Part shown: positions 24,639 through 33,937 of the stretch, one piece after another
Position numbering within the stretch: position 1 is the stretch's first letter
Layout: each line of letters starts with the position of its first letter
NCBI GenBank assembly: GCA_964351995.1
Contig: CAYGQE010000007.1
Coordinates: 1 to 64,000 of the forward strand
Length of the DNA: 64,000 bases
Reading direction: 5' to 3'
Origin: SZUA-35 sp964351995
GTDB lineage: Bacteria > Actinomycetota > Acidimicrobiia > Acidimicrobiales > SZUA-35
Notes under the pieces: model-generated
Told to the model about the DNA's origin: nothing
Databases searched by the model: none
The model's input: only the letters and a program-made list of their open reading frames with translations
Position numbers and translations under genes: made by a program

Positions 24639-27332
24639 TCACAGTTCAGTCAGCCTGTCGCCGGCGAGCGCGGCGCCGGCCCAGGTCGCGACGGCGCTGC
24701 GGTCGATCTTGGAGTTGTGGCGACGATCGACGGGAAGTGAGGCGACGGTGAGAACAGCGGCGAGGTCGCCGGTGATCCGAGCGGCGATGAGATGGGCCCG
24801 GGCTCGGTCGAGGAGATCGAGCGTTGCCCCGGTGGTCGCTGCCTTCACCGAGGTCTCGACGACGGCGACCACGACCTGTGCGCCGGTTGGGCCGACACCA
24901 ACCACGGCGGCCGCATCGATGTCGGGGAGTTGTTCGAGCAGCTGCTCGTGCCGGACCGGAGCGATCGGCCCGGTCGTTGGGGTGATCACGTGTCCGAGGC
25001 GGCCGCCGACCCAGAGCCGTCCGGAAGTGTCGAGCCTGCCGATGTCACCGGTCCGGTGCCACCCGGCGGGTTGGGACGCCTGATGCTGGGTGAACCACAA
25101 GCGGTCGTAGCCGTCACGAGCGTGAGGGGCACGAACGATGATCTCTCCAAGCACCTCTGGATCCGCGTTGGGTGCGTTGATTGGACGGCCGTCGTGGTCG
25201 ACCGGGTCGATCATGACATCGACCGTGGGAAGGGGAAGGCCGACGCAGACACCGTCGCCGTCGTGGCCCGCATCGTCGATACCGAGGAGCGAGATGTCGG
25301 CGACGGGCAGGGTCTCGGTCATGCCGTAGGGCGTGTGAGCGCTGGCATTCGGGAAGAGCGCTTTGGTCGAACGCAGCAGCTCGGGCCGCACGGGGGCACC
25401 GGCAGAGAGCAGAAGCCGTACCGCCTCGAACGCTGAGCGGTGTGACGGCAGCACTTCAGCGGCGGTGGCAACGGTGTTGACCAACGCAGCAGGCGAGGCG
25501 AACACCAACGTGGCATCGATTGCAGCAACGGCATCGCCGAGTGCTGCGGCGGTGAGTGTGCCGGGAGCTGTCACATCCATATCAGGGACGACCGAGGTGA
25601 GGCCCATGGTCGGGCCGTAGAGGGCGAAGGGGGCGAAGGCGGCGACGAGCCGGTCGGCCGGAGTGAGTTGGTAGAGATCGATGAGCGCATCGCGCTGGGC
25701 TTCGATCTGATGGTGTCGATACATCACACCCTTCGAGGGGCCGGTCGCTCCTGAGGTGAACGCGATGGCGGCAAAGGTGTCGGGACCGGGTTGGGGCAGC
25801 GCAGGAGAAGCAGGATCGAGTGCTGCGGTGCCCAGGGCGGTAAGAGCCTCGAGATCGGTGCTGATCCCGAGCGTCTTGGTCTTCAACTTCGAGCGGGGCC
25901 CAACAGCGATCCGTTTTCCTGGCCAACGCATGGCCTTGGCTGCGGCGAGCGCCTTGTCGATGCCGATGAGGTAATCGGGGTCGGCACTGATGAGTGCCCG
26001 TTGCATGCCCTTCGGGCCGAGGCCGGAGTCGACGAGCACCAACGTGGCCCCACGGCGCCAGCACGCGTAGACCGCGAGGGAGAGATCGATGCCGGGTGGC
26101 ACCATGACGGCGACGCGATCGCCGGCGCCGATGCCGTGGTTGGCCATACCAAGGGCGAGCTGTTCGACACCATCGGCGAGCTTGCCGAAGGTGATCGACC
26201 GTGCAATCAGTGGATCTTCGTGATCGTCACGCGCATCGGGCCCTTGCTGTCCCGCCGCCATCTCGACGATGGCGACCTGCTCACGGTTCACCCCAGAAAA
26301 GTCTGCCAAACCCCGGGTTGTGGACCCCCAGTTCTGATGGTCTGAGCCCCCGGTTGCTGCGGAGGCGTGGCCGGGGTTGAGTGTGGGCAGCCAGGCGGTG
26401 ATTGCCCCGGCGACGTCGGCATCTTCGCCGACGAAGTGCGACGCATGGACGAACCGGTGGACCTTGGCGTGCGGTAGCCGAGCTTCGAGATCGTGGAGGT
26501 AGAGATCGCCGAACACCTGATCTCGCGGCCCCCACAGCAGCAACGTCGGGATGTCGCTCAGGGTCTTCAGGCCATCGGCGATGCCATCGAGGGTGGCGGC
26601 GCTCTCGTGGCTGGGATCGAGGGGAATGTCGGCGACAAAATCGGCGATGGCCTCGCGGCGGCTCTTGTCGAGGTAGGGGGCGGTGAAGCCATCACGCACC
26701 TCGGCGGAAAGTCGCGGTCGGGACATCTCATAGGCGCCGCGGATGAAGGTGAGCGAGTTCACGGTGCTTTGCCGCAGCACCGGCTTGCTTCGGATCAGGC
26801 GGATGACCGACGGGGCTGGCGACCCAGCGGGTTGGTGGACCGCTGTGTTCGTGAGCACCACGCCGGCGAGTCGAGGGCCGCTGATCGGGCTGGTGTCGAC
26901 GTGACGAAGCGCCCAGCCCAGTGACACCGGACCGCCCCAATCGTGGGCCACGGTGACGACCAGCCCGGTGAGACCGAGTGTTTCGGTCAACCGAGTGAGG
27001 TCATCGACGCGAGTGGGGAGCGTCCGTTTCTGCGCGGTGCGCTCCGAGAACCCCATGTCGAGCTGATCCACGGCGATCACTCGGATGTCTTCGCTTGCCG
27101 CCTGGGCCACGAGCTTGCGCCACAGGAACGACCACGACGGATTGCCGTGGACACACAACAACGTCAGCAGTGGAGGCGCTGCCCCTTCGCTCTCGACCCA
27201 GGAATCAAGAAGATGCCAGGTGCGACCAGCCCCGAAAGCGTCGGGAGCAGTGACCAGTCTCGACCACGCAGGATCGAGACCCGTGATACCCGGCGGTGGG
27301 AGCTGGGCTGGTGCGGTGGCGCGGTTGCTCAC
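24639..27332 (-). CDS. oleBC: OleBC fusion: beta-lactone decarboxylase plus beta-lactone synthetase
   Basis: 897 residues with two fused enzymes. Residues 1-310 are an alpha/beta hydrolase of the haloalkane dehalogenase type: oxyanion region VHGNPSWSFLW, nucleophile D131 in VAHDWGGPVSLG, histidine in FVHASHFVGEDA. Residues ~340-897 are an ANL-superfamily synthetase: FTSGATGPSKGVMYRH, TPYGMTETLP, WHRTGDIGRLD and DRRHNSKIDR. OleC turns a beta-hydroxy acid into a beta-lactone with ATP and OleB removes CO2 to give the cis-olefin. The fused form is known from actinobacteria such as Micrococcus. GTG 27332 overlaps the oleA stop (GTGA). Confidence 0.92.
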   Translation of the reverse strand: MSNRATAPAQLPPPGITGLDPAWSRLVTAPDAFGAGRTWHLLDSWVESEGAAPPLLTLLCVHGNPSWSFLWRKLVAQAASEDIRVIAVDQLDMGFSERTAQKRTLPTRVDDLTRLTETLGLTGLVVTVAHDWGGPVSLGWALRHVDTSPISGPRLAGVVLTNTAVHQPAGSPAPSVIRLIRSKPVLRQSTVNSLTFIRGAYEMSRPRLSAEVRDGFTAPYLDKSRREAIADFVADIPLDPSHESAATLDGIADGLKTLSDIPTLLLWGPRDQVFGDLYLHDLEARLPHAKVHRFVHASHFVGEDADVAGAITAWLPTLNPGHASAATGGSDHQNWGSTTRGLADFSGVNREQVAIVEMAAGQQGPDARDDHEDPLIARSITFGKLADGVEQLALGMANHGIGAGDRVAVMVPPGIDLSLAVYACWRRGATLVLVDSGLGPKGMQRALISADPDYLIGIDKALAAAKAMRWPGKRIAVGPRSKLKTKTLGISTDLEALTALGTAALDPASPALPQPGPDTFAAIAFTSGATGPSKGVMYRHHQIEAQRDALIDLYQLTPADRLVAAFAPFALYGPTMGLTSVVPDMDVTAPGTLTAAALGDAVAAIDATLVFASPAALVNTVATAAEVLPSHRSAFEAVRLLLSAGAPVRPELLRSTKALFPNASAHTPYGMTETLPVADISLLGIDDAGHDGDGVCVGLPLPTVDVMIDPVDHDGRPINAPNADPEVLGEIIVRAPHARDGYDRLWFTQHQASQPAGWHRTGDIGRLDTSGRLWVGGRLGHVITPTTGPIAPVRHEQLLEQLPDIDAAAVVGVGPTGAQVVVAVVETSVKAATTGATLDLLDRARAHLIAARITGDLAAVLTVASLPVDRRHNSKIDRSAVATWAGAALAGDRLTEL

Positions 27333-28348
27333 CAGGCCAGTTCGACGAACGAGGCATTGAGCCCCGATCCGACGCCGACGCAGAGCACGCGATCGCCGGC
27401 GGTCAACGACGGCACTTCTTTGGCCAGCGTGAACGGCACAGCGGCTGGGCCGATGTTGCCGTAGGTCGGGAAGGTCATCGGCACTCGCTCGGGGTCGATC
27501 CCGAGGATGTCGATCATGGCGCCAGCGTGGACCCGCGAGATCTGATGGAAGATGTAGCGGTCCATATCGCCCCATGCGTCTTTGTCGGCTTCATCCCAAG
27601 CGACCTTGCCGAGTTCGGTGCCGGAATCGAGAAGTGCCTTGGTGTCGGTCCGCATGCTCTCGAGCGAACCAACGCAGAGGTTGTGGTGCTGGGAAGCGGC
27701 TCGGAAGTCGCCACGGACCACACGGTGGCTGCCCGGGTTCTCTGAGTGGCGACCGATGACGGCCGCTGCCGAGCCTGACCCGAGGGTGAGGCTGGCAAAG
27801 TTCGAGAAGAGGTCATCGATGGTCGAGCTCTTGTCGAGCAGCCGATCGATGGTGTTCTGCTGGATCTCTCGCGTTCCTTCGCCGTCGACGACCAGGGCGT
27901 AGTCGATCTGTCCAGCTTCGATGAAGGTGCCAGCCATGTGGATGCCGTTGATGAAGCCGAGGCAGGCGTTCGAGATGTCGTAGTTGATGCAGTGCGAGCT
28001 GAGGCCGAGGCGGTCGTGCACGGTGACGGCACTGGACGGCTCGAGACGATCGCGGCAGACACTGGTGTTCGTGACGAACCCGATACGCGAACGATCGATG
28101 CCGGACTCGACGATTGCTTTCTCGCCAGCGAGCGCAGATGCTTCGATGAATCCGATCTCTTCTGGCCACTGGCGGTGCTCGGTGATGCCGGCGAGGTTCT
28201 GCAGCAGACCAGGCTCGGCGCCCACGCGCTCATAAAACGGGGCAAGACGAGCGTCGACCTCGTCTGAGGTGACGACGTTCGGGGCATCGCAAGCAACGAT
28301 GGAAACAATGGCGACGTCATCGAAGCTGAACTGGAAATTCCCGGACAC
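27329..28348 (-). CDS. oleA: OleA thiolase-fold acyl-CoA condensing enzyme
   Basis: 339 residues of the ketoacyl synthase III type. The nucleophile cysteine is in DISNACLGFINGIHMAG, the loop GSGSAAAVIG and the closing VGVGSGLNASFVELAW are family marks, and the histidine is in YIFHQISRVHA. OleA joins two fatty acyl-CoAs head-to-head to a beta-keto acid. The start is set at GTG 28348 because GAAAGG lies six bases upstream; an ORF continues to 28399. First gene of the ole operon. Confidence 0.9.
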   Translation of the reverse strand: MSGNFQFSFDDVAIVSIVACDAPNVVTSDEVDARLAPFYERVGAEPGLLQNLAGITEHRQWPEEIGFIEASALAGEKAIVESGIDRSRIGFVTNTSVCRDRLEPSSAVTVHDRLGLSSHCINYDISNACLGFINGIHMAGTFIEAGQIDYALVVDGEGTREIQQNTIDRLLDKSSTIDDLFSNFASLTLGSGSAAAVIGRHSENPGSHRVVRGDFRAASQHHNLCVGSLESMRTDTKALLDSGTELGKVAWDEADKDAWGDMDRYIFHQISRVHAGAMIDILGIDPERVPMTFPTYGNIGPAAVPFTLAKEVPSLTAGDRVLCVGVGSGLNASFVELAW

Positions 28349-28454
28349 AGACACCCTTTCGAATTGCAGAACGCCTGAGTCTCGCACGACGCCGACCAAA
28401 AGGCTCGCCCGGGTACAGGATCACTGAAGACTCTTGGTTCTTGGTGCGTTCTGG

Positions 28455-29312
28455 TCAGCCGAAGATGATGGTTTTCGACCCGTTGACCAGGACTCGGTGC
28501 TCGAGGTGGGCACGAACCGCCCGGGCAAGGACCACGGTCTCGAGATCGCGGCCTTTCGATGTCAGCCGAGCCACGTCGTCTCGATGGCTGACTCGATCGG
28601 TGTCTTGCTCGATGATCGGGCCCTCATCGAGGTCGGCGGTGGCGTAATGCGCTGTCGCCCCGATGAGTTTCACGCCACGCACGTGCGCTTGTCGGTAGGG
28701 GTTGGCTCCGATGAACGCCGGCAGGAATGAATGGTGGATGTTGATGATGCGCCCAGGGTGATGCTCGATGAACCGATCGCTGAGGATCTGCATGTAGCGA
28801 GCCATGACCACGAGTTCGACCCCGTGGTTTGCGAGCGTGTCGAGTACCTGCTGCTCTTGCTCGGGTTTGGTCTCTTTCGTCACCGGGAGGTGGACGTACG
28901 GCACGCCCATGTGCGTGCAGATGCCTTCGTGGTCCGGGTGGTTCGAGATCACTACTCGGAGATCAGCGGCCAGCTCCCCCGTCTTCCAGCGAGCCAGGAG
29001 GTCATAGAGGCAGTGTGGCTGTTTCGATGCCATCAGCGCCGTTGGCGTCGGCCGGTCGGTCTCACGAATGTCAACCGTCATGTCGAGCTGTTCAGCCACG
29101 GGCGTAAAAGCGGCGGCGAGCTCGGTTCGTGGGGTCGCCATGGCGGAATCGTCGACCTCGATGCGCTGAAAGAACATCTGGTTGCCGGCAGGGTCGGCGT
29201 CGACGTGCTGCTCAGCGTGCAGGATGTTGCCGCCCTGCTCGCTGATCCATTGGGTGGTGGCGGAGACGATGCCAAAGCGATCCGGGCATGTCAGCAAGAA
29301 GACGACGCTCAT
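28455..29312 (-). CDS. purU: Formyltetrahydrofolate deformylase
   Basis: 285 residues: N-terminal ACT domain (VVFLLTCPDRFGIVSATTQWI) and formyltransferase-fold catalytic domain with the signature NIHHSFLPAFIGANPYRQA and HYATADLDEGPIIEQD, containing the catalytic Asn-His-Asp set. It hydrolyses 10-formyl-THF to formate and THF, balancing one-carbon pools and supplying formate for purine synthesis. Normal family length. It stands upstream of oleA with 106 bases between, so it probably has its own terminator or reads through. Confidence 0.95.
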   Translation of the reverse strand: MSVVFLLTCPDRFGIVSATTQWISEQGGNILHAEQHVDADPAGNQMFFQRIEVDDSAMATPRTELAAAFTPVAEQLDMTVDIRETDRPTPTALMASKQPHCLYDLLARWKTGELAADLRVVISNHPDHEGICTHMGVPYVHLPVTKETKPEQEQQVLDTLANHGVELVVMARYMQILSDRFIEHHPGRIINIHHSFLPAFIGANPYRQAHVRGVKLIGATAHYATADLDEGPIIEQDTDRVSHRDDVARLTSKGRDLETVVLARAVRAHLEHRVLVNGSKTIIFG

Positions 29313-29361
29313 TGGTGTTGCCTATCCGCCCCATTCGGCGAATGCCACGTACCGTTTCGGG

Positions 29362-30198
29362 ATGGTGCGCTTCGTCGATGCAACGGTTGTGACCGAGGTG
29401 GAGGCCGAGCTCGGCGAAGGTCCAGTCTGGTGTGGCGAATCACAAACGGTCTGGTGGGTCGACATCACCGGACATCGCCTGCTCAACACCGACCCAGCAA
29501 CGGGCATGACGACATCGGTGCCCATCGATGTGATGCCCGGCTCGATCTACTTCTCCACCGATGGGCAGATGTTGGTTGCGGGACAGAGCGGAATCCTGCT
29601 CGGTGATGAACTACTGGTGTCATTCGATCCGGTCGATGTTCGGGTCAGAGCCAACGATGGCAAGGCCGACCCGCATGGCCGGATCGTGGTCGGCACGATG
29701 GGCCTCGATGCCGAACCCGGCCTCGGGTCGCTGTTTCGCGTCGATCGTTCCTCTCGGTCGTGTGAACGGCTCCTCGGTGATCTGACCATCTCGAACGGCT
29801 TGGCGTGGAGTGCCGACGGCACCACGCTGTTTCACATCGACAGTCCGACACAGCGGGTGATGCGGTACCGCTACCCAACGCTCGGACCTGGCGAGGTGGC
29901 AGTCGAGATCCCGGTGTCCAGTGGAACGCCCGATGGGATGACGATCGACGTCGAGGGCTACCTCTGGGTGGCGTTATGGGGCGGGGGAGCGGTCCATCGA
30001 TATCGACCAGACGGCGTACTCGACACCGTCGTGAGCGTGCCAGCGAGCAACGTCACGTGCTGTGCGTTCGGAGGTTCCGCCCTCGATCAACTCTTCATCA
30101 CGAGCGCTCGTTCGGATTCCTCGGGCGGCGACCTCGGTGGGTCACTCTTCGTGTGCTCGCCTGGCGTGAGTGGCGCCGTTGCCCATCGGGTGCGCTGA
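29362..30198 (+). CDS. SMP-30/gluconolactonase/regucalcin-like protein
   Basis: 278 residues forming a six-bladed beta-propeller. The metal-site residues are in AELGEGPVWCGES (Glu), RANDGKADPHGRIVVGTMG (Asn, Asp) and TISNGLAWSADG plus GTPDGMTIDVEGYLWVALWGG. Enzymes of this family hydrolyse sugar lactones with a divalent metal. The substrate is unknown. ATG 29362 selected since the family begins about there; the ORF extends upstream into purU territory. Divergent from purU, and its end is 4 bases from the converging ABC exporter. Confidence 0.88.
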   Translation: MVRFVDATVVTEVEAELGEGPVWCGESQTVWWVDITGHRLLNTDPATGMTTSVPIDVMPGSIYFSTDGQMLVAGQSGILLGDELLVSFDPVDVRVRANDGKADPHGRIVVGTMGLDAEPGLGSLFRVDRSSRSCERLLGDLTISNGLAWSADGTTLFHIDSPTQRVMRYRYPTLGPGEVAVEIPVSSGTPDGMTIDVEGYLWVALWGGGAVHRYRPDGVLDTVVSVPASNVTCCAFGGSALDQLFITSARSDSSGGDLGGSLFVCSPGVSGAVAHRVR

Positions 30199-30201
30199 GG
30201 C

Positions 30202-32034
30202 TCAGGCCTGAGCGATGCTGTCGTCGGCGAGGCCGCGGAACTGCGAACGGTGCAGATGGGCGTAGAGCCCGTCGATGGCCATCAGCTGGTCGTGCGTGCC
30301 GCGTTCGGTGACCTCTCCGGCTTCCATCACCAAGATGAGATCTGCGTCTCTCACTGTCGAGAGACGGTGGGCAATCACGAAGCTGGTCCGGCCGTCCATG
30401 AGGCTGAGCAATGCGCTCTGGATCGCCCGTTCGGTTCGGGTGTCGACCGAGCTCGTTGCTTCATCGAGCACGAGCAGACGAGGGTCGTTGAGTGCCGCTC
30501 GGGCAATGGCGATCAGCTGACGCTGGCCGAGCGAGAGGTTGGTGGCACCTTCGGAGATGACGGTGTCATAGCCCTGGGGGAGCGCTCGGATGAAGCGATC
30601 GGCGTTGGCCAGCTGGGCCGCTGCCTCGATGGCCTCGTCGCTGGCTTCGAGATTGCCAAAGCGGATGTTGGCTCGCACCGTGTCGCTGAACAGGAAGGTG
30701 TGCTGGAGCACGATTCCCAGCTGCTCCCGAAGGGAATCCTGGGTGACGTCTCGGAGGTCGATGCCATCGACGGTGACCGAACCCGAATCGATGTCGTAGA
30801 AGCGATTGAGCACGTTGATGATGGTCGACTTACCCGCGCCGGTCGGGCCCACGAGGCCGATCATTTGGCCGGGTTCGGCGACGAAGCTGACATCACGCAG
30901 GATTGGCTCGCCGTCGACGTAGGAGAAGTCGACGTGGTCGAACACGACTCGACCGGTGACGGTCGGGAGCGAGGACGCGGCTGGGCGATCGTTGATCGAA
31001 GGTTCTTCGTCGAGCAGTTCGAACACTCGGGATGCGCCAGCCAACGCGCTGAACACCGAGGTGACGGTGTTGGCGATTCGGCCCAGTGGCTGCCCGACTC
31101 GGCTGGCGTAGGTGACGAACGACGCAATCAGTCCGATGGTCACACCGTTGCCATCGCCAGTGACCGCAAGCCAGGCGCCAACTCCGACCACCGACACCGA
31201 GCTCAAGTTGCCGAGGCCGAACATGATGGGCATGAGCATCACGGTGAGCGTCTGGGCCTTGATGCCCGTGGCCTTGGTCTCGGCGTTGGCTGCAGCGAAC
31301 TCACTGCGGGCTTCGGCTTGACGGTCGAGTGAGACCACGACTCGCTGGCCGCTGAGTCGTTCTTGAGCCACAGCATTGAGGCTGCCGATACTGCGTTGGA
31401 ACTGGCCGAACAGCGGTCGAGACATGCCGCCGATGCGCTTGACGAGCGCCAAAACCAACGGAACTGGCAACAGCGCAGCCAGCGTCAGTCGCCAATCGAG
31501 CACGAACATGATCGTGAGCAGCGTGACGATCTGGAGTACCGAGGTAACGGCGGTGAGGAGGTTCTGGCTGAGCAACTGATCGACCGCATCGACGTCGTTG
31601 GTGACACGGCTCATCAAATCGCCGGTGCGGTTGCGGTCGAAGAACCGCATCGACAGGGTCTGGAACTTCGCGAAGAGCTCTTGACGGAGCTTCGCCATCA
31701 CGCGCTGAGCGACGGCGGCGACCCAGCGACCGGCGATGAGGTTGCTCAGCCATGCACCGACGTAGACCAGCACCAGGAGGCCGACGAGTCGACGGAGGCC
31801 GTCACGATCGCCGTTGGCGATGAACTCGTCGATGGCAACTCCTTGCAGCCATGGCCCGGCCAGCTGGAACATCGAGGCAGCGAAGACGAGCACGCCGCTC
31901 GTGATCAGGCGAGGTCGATGCGGCCGGAGATAGCCGAGGAGTCGAGAGAACGATGCGTCGCTCTTTTCGTCCCGCTCGATGGTCTGGCCCATGGCGCCGG
32001 GGTGGCCGGTGCCGGCTCCTCGAGAGGCGGTCAT
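30202..32034 (-). CDS. ABC exporter half-transporter (subunit with altered signature)
   Basis: 610 residues: ABC transporter membrane domain (six segments, about 35-330) fused to an ATPase domain. Walker A GPTGAGKST, Walker B LLVLDEATSSVD with catalytic glutamate, but the signature reads LSLGQRQL instead of LSGGQ. Its start overlaps the stop of the previous exporter gene (ATGA), so the two make a heterodimer. In heterodimeric exporters an altered signature in one subunit faces an Asp-containing Walker B in the other, giving one degenerate ATP site; that match is seen here. Substrate unknown, multidrug or lipid likely. Confidence 0.92.
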   Translation of the reverse strand: MTASRGAGTGHPGAMGQTIERDEKSDASFSRLLGYLRPHRPRLITSGVLVFAASMFQLAGPWLQGVAIDEFIANGDRDGLRRLVGLLVLVYVGAWLSNLIAGRWVAAVAQRVMAKLRQELFAKFQTLSMRFFDRNRTGDLMSRVTNDVDAVDQLLSQNLLTAVTSVLQIVTLLTIMFVLDWRLTLAALLPVPLVLALVKRIGGMSRPLFGQFQRSIGSLNAVAQERLSGQRVVVSLDRQAEARSEFAAANAETKATGIKAQTLTVMLMPIMFGLGNLSSVSVVGVGAWLAVTGDGNGVTIGLIASFVTYASRVGQPLGRIANTVTSVFSALAGASRVFELLDEEPSINDRPAASSLPTVTGRVVFDHVDFSYVDGEPILRDVSFVAEPGQMIGLVGPTGAGKSTIINVLNRFYDIDSGSVTVDGIDLRDVTQDSLREQLGIVLQHTFLFSDTVRANIRFGNLEASDEAIEAAAQLANADRFIRALPQGYDTVISEGATNLSLGQRQLIAIARAALNDPRLLVLDEATSSVDTRTERAIQSALLSLMDGRTSFVIAHRLSTVRDADLILVMEAGEVTERGTHDQLMAIDGLYAHLHRSQFRGLADDSIAQA

Positions 32035-33776
32035 GCCGCTGGCTCGCCGAGTTGGGAGGTGAAGATCTCTTGGTAGACCGTGCTGGTTTCGAGCAGTTCG
32101 TCGTGGGTGCCGTGAGCACAGACGTTGCCGTCTTCGAGTACGACGATCTCGTCGGCGCCGAGCGCAGTGCTGATGCGTTGGGCAACGATGAGCACCGTGC
32201 GGTCGGCGTAGGTGGCAAGAGCCTCCTGGATCTGTGCCTCGGTCTCGAGGTCGACGGCGCTGGTGGAGTCATCGAGGATCAGGATCGACGGGTCAGTCAC
32301 CAGCGTTCGGGCGATGGCCAAGCGTTGGCGCTGCCCGCCGGACAGATTGGCGCCTCCCTGCTCGATGATCGAGTCGTACCCGTTGGTCATGTCGCTGACG
32401 AACTCGTGAGCCTGCGCTGCAGTGGCTGCTTCGATGATCTGTTCATCGGTGGCGTCAGGGCGGCCGTAGCGAAGGTTCTCCATGACGGTGCCGCTGAAGA
32501 GTTGCGGTGATTGCAGCGCAATTCCGACGTTGCGGCGCAGCGAGCTCTTGCTGAGCTCTCGCACGTCGATACCGCCCACGCTCACGGTGCCGGCGGTTGC
32601 GTCGTAGAAGCGGGGAATCAAGTGGACGAGAGTGCTCTTCCCAGAGCCAGTCGCCCCGAGGATGGCCACCGTCTTGCCCTGCTGGATCTCGAGATCGACG
32701 CCGACCAGGGCACAACTGCTGTCGTCGCCGGAGACTCCGTAGTCGAAACGGACACCTTCGAAACGAATGTCGCCGGGGCGAGCCACGGTGGTGAGGTCGA
32801 TGCCTTCGTCAGCGTCTGGCACGGAAGGGACTTCTCGCATGACTTCTTCGATTCGCGCCATTGATGCACTTGCCGCCGAGAGCAGGGGTTGGACAAAGGC
32901 GAAGATCATCAGCGGCATGGCCACGATGGCGAGGTAGCTGATGAAGGCGACCAGGTCACCCTCGGACAGGGTGCCGTCGATCACGTTGTTGCCGCCGAGC
33001 CAGATCACCGCAGCGATGCCGAAGCTGGAAATGGCAATGAGGGTGGGCATCAGCGAGGCCACCAGTTGGTTGACCTGGGTTGCTTGGTCGGCCAGGTCGT
33101 CGGCGACCACATCGAAGCGGGCGATCTCGTGGCGTTGACGGACGAACGCCTTGACGACCTCGGCACCGGTGATGTTCTCCGAGAGTACGTTGTTGAGACG
33201 GTCGACCCGAGTCTGCACTGCGTCATAGAGGATGCTCGATCGACGCACCACGTACCAGACGATGATGCCGATGACGGGCACCATGAACGCGACGATCACG
33301 GTCAGGCCAGCATCGAGAGCGATGATCGCCGCAAGCGAACCAATGAACATCAACGGGGCTTGTGCGATGAAGGAGAGGCCCATCGTCAAGACGGTCTGCA
33401 CTTTGGTCATGTCGCTCGTGAGGCGGGTGAGGAGCTCGCCCGACGGCAACTTGTCGAGATTGGCGAATGACAGACTCTGCACGTGATCGTAGAGATCACG
33501 CCGAAGATCGGTGATGGTGTTGAAGGCAACTCGTACCGCAACGGCAGTGGTGGCTGCGGCGATGACCATGCCGACGATGATCAGGATCACCATCAAGATG
33601 ACCACCTCGGCAACAACGCGAGAATCGCCTTGGGCGATTCCGTCGTCGATGACCCGAGCGGTCTGCAGCGGGATCGTGATGTTGATGCCCACCGAGATCA
33701 ATGTGCCGAACAGGGAAATCAGCACGAGCCGACGGTAGGGCCGCATCCACGGCCAGATGTGTTTGATCGAACCCAC
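32031..33776 (-). CDS. ABC exporter half-transporter (subunit with Asp in place of catalytic Glu)
   Basis: 581 residues: six membrane segments followed by an ATPase domain with Walker A GATGSGKST, standard signature LSGGQRQR and Walker B ILILDDSTSAVD, where the catalytic glutamate is aspartate. The gene is first of a two-gene exporter operon. It pairs with the 30202-32034 product. GTG 33776 is the start; no clear ribosome site precedes it. Homologous systems include BmrCD, LmrCD and TM287/288, in which the degenerate site controls opening. Confidence 0.92.
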   Translation of the reverse strand: MGSIKHIWPWMRPYRRLVLISLFGTLISVGINITIPLQTARVIDDGIAQGDSRVVAEVVILMVILIIVGMVIAAATTAVAVRVAFNTITDLRRDLYDHVQSLSFANLDKLPSGELLTRLTSDMTKVQTVLTMGLSFIAQAPLMFIGSLAAIIALDAGLTVIVAFMVPVIGIIVWYVVRRSSILYDAVQTRVDRLNNVLSENITGAEVVKAFVRQRHEIARFDVVADDLADQATQVNQLVASLMPTLIAISSFGIAAVIWLGGNNVIDGTLSEGDLVAFISYLAIVAMPLMIFAFVQPLLSAASASMARIEEVMREVPSVPDADEGIDLTTVARPGDIRFEGVRFDYGVSGDDSSCALVGVDLEIQQGKTVAILGATGSGKSTLVHLIPRFYDATAGTVSVGGIDVRELSKSSLRRNVGIALQSPQLFSGTVMENLRYGRPDATDEQIIEAATAAQAHEFVSDMTNGYDSIIEQGGANLSGGQRQRLAIARTLVTDPSILILDDSTSAVDLETEAQIQEALATYADRTVLIVAQRISTALGADEIVVLEDGNVCAHGTHDELLETSTVYQEIFTSQLGEPAA

Positions 33777-33937
33777 CGCTCGACGCTACCTGCATCACAA
33801 TCAGCGGCACGAACGTTGTGGATAGATCAGACTGCTCGGTCGCTCAGCAGGCGGCGCCAGACCAGGCGATCGAGGCGAGGCATCGCGTTCAGCTGCGGCG
33901 TCGACCTGCGTACGTCGCCCCTGCGGATACTGCCCGG

